Below, piece after piece: positions 13,147-14,706 of a stretch of 14,706 nucleotides of DNA. How positions within the stretch are numbered: position 1 is the stretch's first letter; every line of letters begins with the position of its first letter. The notes below the pieces were generated by a model. It was not told the origin of the DNA and did no database searches. It saw nothing but the letters and a program-made list of their open reading frames with translations. A program made the position numbers and the translations under genes. The DNA comes from DRGT01 sp035685445 (GTDB lineage Archaea; Thermoproteota; Nitrososphaeria; Nitrososphaerales; Nitrosopumilaceae): the NCBI GenBank assembly GCA_035685445.1, contig DASSAK010000065.1, forward strand, positions 1 through 14,706, written 5' to 3'.

Positions 13147-14305
13147 TTCTTAGGTCAAGTGGTTTATACTCGCAACCTTGAGGACCACAATATTTTCCAA
13201 CATAAACTGCTTTTGGCCTGTAAAGTGCAGGCTTTGGTGCAGCCTCTGCAAACTTTTCTTCAATGATGTGAGCTGCCCAACCAGCGACTCGGGAAATTGC
13301 AAAGATTGGTGTATTCAAATCCATTGGAATTTTTAACATGTAGTAAATTGATGCACTGTACAAGTCAACATTTGGATAAATGTCTGCACCCTTTCTTTCT
13401 TTCATTTCATTAATGGTGGTTTGCTCAACTTTTTCTGTAATGTCAAACCATGGTTGTCCAGTTTTTGCTGCAAGCTTTCTTGACAGTTCTTTTAGAACTT
13501 GAGCCCTTGGGTCATATGTTTTGTAGACGGCGTGCCCCATTCCCATGATTCTTTCTCCATTGTCCATTCTTTCTTTAATCCATGGCTCGACATTTTCTAT
13601 GGCGTTGATGTCTAGGAGCATTTTCATTACCTCATAGTTTGCTCCCCCGTGAAGCTCCCCACTAAGTGCTCCAATTGCAGCGCTTGCTGCTGAAAACATG
13701 TGGGCCCTTGTTGATGCTACTTGCCTTGCAGTAAATGTTGAGGCATTAAAAGTATGATCTGCATGCAAAATTAAACAAATATCAAATATTTTCTCAATTT
13801 CAGAATCTGGTTTTTCACCAGTTAACATGTAAAGAAAGTTTGCAGCATGACCTAAATCGGGGCTAGGGTGAATGATTTTTTTGTTATTGCGAATTCTGTT
13901 CCAGCTTGCAACAATCGTTGGAACTTTGGCTAGAAGATTAATCGCTCTATCATAACTTGCCTCTTTGTCTCTAAACTCTTCATCATAATATCCTGATAAT
14001 GCAGCAACAAATGCCTGCAGCATGTCCATGGGGTCTGCGTCCTTTCTCCAATTTCCCATATTCTCCTGCATTCTTCGCGGAATGGATCTGGCAGATGTTA
14101 ACTTGTGCTTGAATTCATCAAACTCTCTTTTTGAGGGAAGATCATCATGGAGAAGAAGATATGAAGTCTCTTCAAAACTGGAATTTTTTGTAAGGTCTAA
14201 AATGTCATAGCCACGATAAATCAGCTTTCCTTTTGCTCCATCAATGTGAGAAATTCTAGTATCTGCAACCTCAATGTCTCTGAGGCCTATGTTTTTTGTT
14301 TCCAT
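13142..14305 (-). CDS. gltA: Citrate synthase
   Basis: The enzyme condenses oxaloacetate and acetyl-CoA to citrate. In an autotrophic thaumarchaeon this mainly supplies 2-oxoglutarate for biosynthesis. With numbering from the ATG at 14305 (387 residues), the catalytic triad is intact: His219 in GELHGGAN, His258 in GMGHAVYKTYDPR, Asp314 in NVDLYS. Other family marks are the N-terminal YRGYDI (30-35), LILHADHTFNAST (178-190) and SRVAGWAAHI (338-347). The C-terminal tail VYVGKYCGPQGCEYKPL (367-383) carries two cysteines (373, 378), where related enzymes usually show a shorter YVGP-type end. The frame can be extended 5 codons to a TTG at 14320, but a TATA box lies 27 bp before the ATG and only 12 bp before the TTG, so I chose the ATG. 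It stands as a single gene between two small plus-strand genes. Confidence 0.96.
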   Translation of the reverse strand: METKNIGLRDIEVADTRISHIDGAKGKLIYRGYDILDLTKNSSFEETSYLLLHDDLPSKREFDEFKHKLTSARSIPRRMQENMGNWRKDADPMDMLQAFVAALSGYYDEEFRDKEASYDRAINLLAKVPTIVASWNRIRNNKKIIHPSPDLGHAANFLYMLTGEKPDSEIEKIFDICLILHADHTFNASTFTARQVASTRAHMFSAASAAIGALSGELHGGANYEVMKMLLDINAIENVEPWIKERMDNGERIMGMGHAVYKTYDPRAQVLKELSRKLAAKTGQPWFDITEKVEQTTINEMKERKGADIYPNVDLYSASIYYMLKIPMDLNTPIFAISRVAGWAAHIIEEKFAEAAPKPALYRPKAVYVGKYCGPQGCEYKPLDLRS

Positions 14306-14327
14306 ACGCTGGATATTCAAAATTTAC

Positions 14328-14336
14328 TATTATATC
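14328..14336 (-). promoter_or_regulatory. TATA box of citrate synthase
   Basis: The minus strand reads GATATAATA, centred about 27 bp upstream of ATG 14305. The upstream TTG (14320) would lie only 12 bp from it and so probably before the transcription start. This decides the start codon in favour of a leaderless ATG. Confidence 0.6.
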
Positions 14337-14402
14337 TTCATCGGCTGACCTTGAGAAGAAATTTGAAATTTAGTAGTAGGTCTAATCTATCAACTCTAGT
14401 GC

Positions 14403-14412
14403 CTTTAAGCTT
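14403..14412 (+). promoter_or_regulatory. Candidate TATA box of the 66-residue gene
   Basis: CTTTAAGCTT is centred about 25 bp before the ATG at 14432, with further AT-rich sequence (TTATTTTTAATTTAAA) to the start. The position fits leaderless transcription, but the sequence is a loose match. Confidence 0.35.
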
Positions 14413-14431
14413 ATTTTTAATTTAAAACTAA

Positions 14432-14632
14432 ATGTCGCTTGCAGAACGAAAATTCATGAAGGCATTAGATGAAATGATTCTAAACGCCACAGAATCTGAA
14501 CTACAAAAAATTCAAGAATTAGATGTAAAGACGCAGATGGATGGTTCAAATTTTTATGACGTGTTTTCAAAAAATGAGAAAAAATCAAACTTGACCTCAA
14601 AAACCCCTTCCATAAAAAAGAAGTCAAATTAG
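14432..14632 (+). CDS. Small protein, 66 residues, basic C-terminus
   Basis: I do not recognise a family. Residues 1-45 look helical with an acidic middle (MKALDEMILNATESELQKIQ, 9-28), then LDVKTQMDGSNFYDVF (30-45). The last 20 residues are lysine- and serine-rich (KNEKKSNLTSKTPSIKKKSN), probably unstructured. There is no signal peptide or membrane segment. The core pattern resembles the 68-residue protein encoded at 12923: Glu-Leu, Ile, Leu-Asp, Gln, Gly, then Phe-Tyr-Asp and Val-Phe in the same order with one gap. That suggests a common origin, although the C-terminal parts differ. It is divergent from citrate synthase (126 bp between starts). Function unknown. Confidence 0.7.
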   Translation: MSLAERKFMKALDEMILNATESELQKIQELDVKTQMDGSNFYDVFSKNEKKSNLTSKTPSIKKKSN

Positions 14633-14673
14633 CGATTTTGATTTAAATGAGGGTCATTTCATGAATCGTCCAG

Positions 14674-14706
14674 ATGGCTTCTAAAAAAACCACAAAGAAA
14701 ACTAAA
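14674..14706 (+). CDS. Start of a Lys/Thr-rich protein, truncated by window end
   Basis: An ATG at 14674 opens a frame reading MASKKTTKKTK to the last base. A TTTAAA box (14642-14647) is centred about 29 bp upstream, the usual archaeal spacing, which supports a real start. A nearer upstream ATG at 14661 stops after seven codons. The basic N-terminus would suit a nucleic-acid-binding protein, but only 11 residues are visible, so no identity is claimed. Confidence 0.45.
   Translation, partial: MASKKTTKKTK

Noticed and set aside
14305..14320. TTG start of citrate synthase
   Set aside because: It lies 12 bp from the TATA box, too close for a start within the transcript; the ATG at 14305 has the correct spacing.

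Overview
The window looks like a chromosomal stretch of a marine, ammonia-oxidising thaumarchaeon (Nitrosopumilus-like). The basis is strong A+T richness, a plastocyanin-like blue-copper protein, single-gene units driven by TATA boxes about 25-31 bp upstream of start codons with almost no leader, frequent TTG/GTG starts, oligo-T runs behind genes, and small lineage-type proteins I cannot match to a named family. This assignment is inference from content; no rRNA or other marker gene is present.

Layout. (1) 1-222 is the C-terminal end of a plastocyanin-like copper protein, convergent with the next block. (2) 247-6594, minus strand, is a complete bacterial-type nucleotide excision repair operon in the order uvrB-uvrA-uvrC. 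Its genes overlap by 14 and 4 nt. UvrB loads on damage with UvrA, and UvrC makes the incisions. This UvrC lacks the usual C-terminal helix-hairpin-helix. (3) 6652-7284, minus, is an FMN-type split-barrel (pyridoxamine oxidase-like) protein just upstream of uvrB. (4) 7492-8688, plus, is a secreted helical protein with an acidic, Asn/Gly/Asp/Lys-rich repeat tail. (5) 8707-9825 and 9955-10899, minus, are a luciferase-like F420/flavin oxidoreductase and a short iron-type alcohol dehydrogenase with altered metal-site residues. (6) 10960-12240, plus, is a glycerate 2-kinase sharing a compact divergent promoter with the dehydrogenase. (7) 12241-12464 is non-coding or nearly so. It holds two hairpins each followed by six T, plus a short possible ORF on the other strand. 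(8) 12465-12845, minus, is a small protein I read as a degenerate RNase H-fold protein. (9) 12923-14632 has citrate synthase (minus) flanked by two small plus-strand genes whose products appear distantly related to one another. (10) 14674 to the window end may be the start of a Lys-rich protein.

How the genes fit together. The repair operon is a self-contained functional unit. Citrate synthase, the semialdehyde/alcohol dehydrogenase and glycerate kinase fit central carbon metabolism of an autotroph using the 3-hydroxypropionate/4-hydroxybutyrate cycle, but the substrate of the dehydrogenase is inferred, not shown. I found no mobile element, CRISPR array, tRNA or rRNA. The features most worth a second look are the degenerate RNase H-like protein, the altered dehydrogenase metal site, the pair of small proteins flanking citrate synthase, the UvrC without its helix-hairpin-helix, and the structured 12346-12466 segment.
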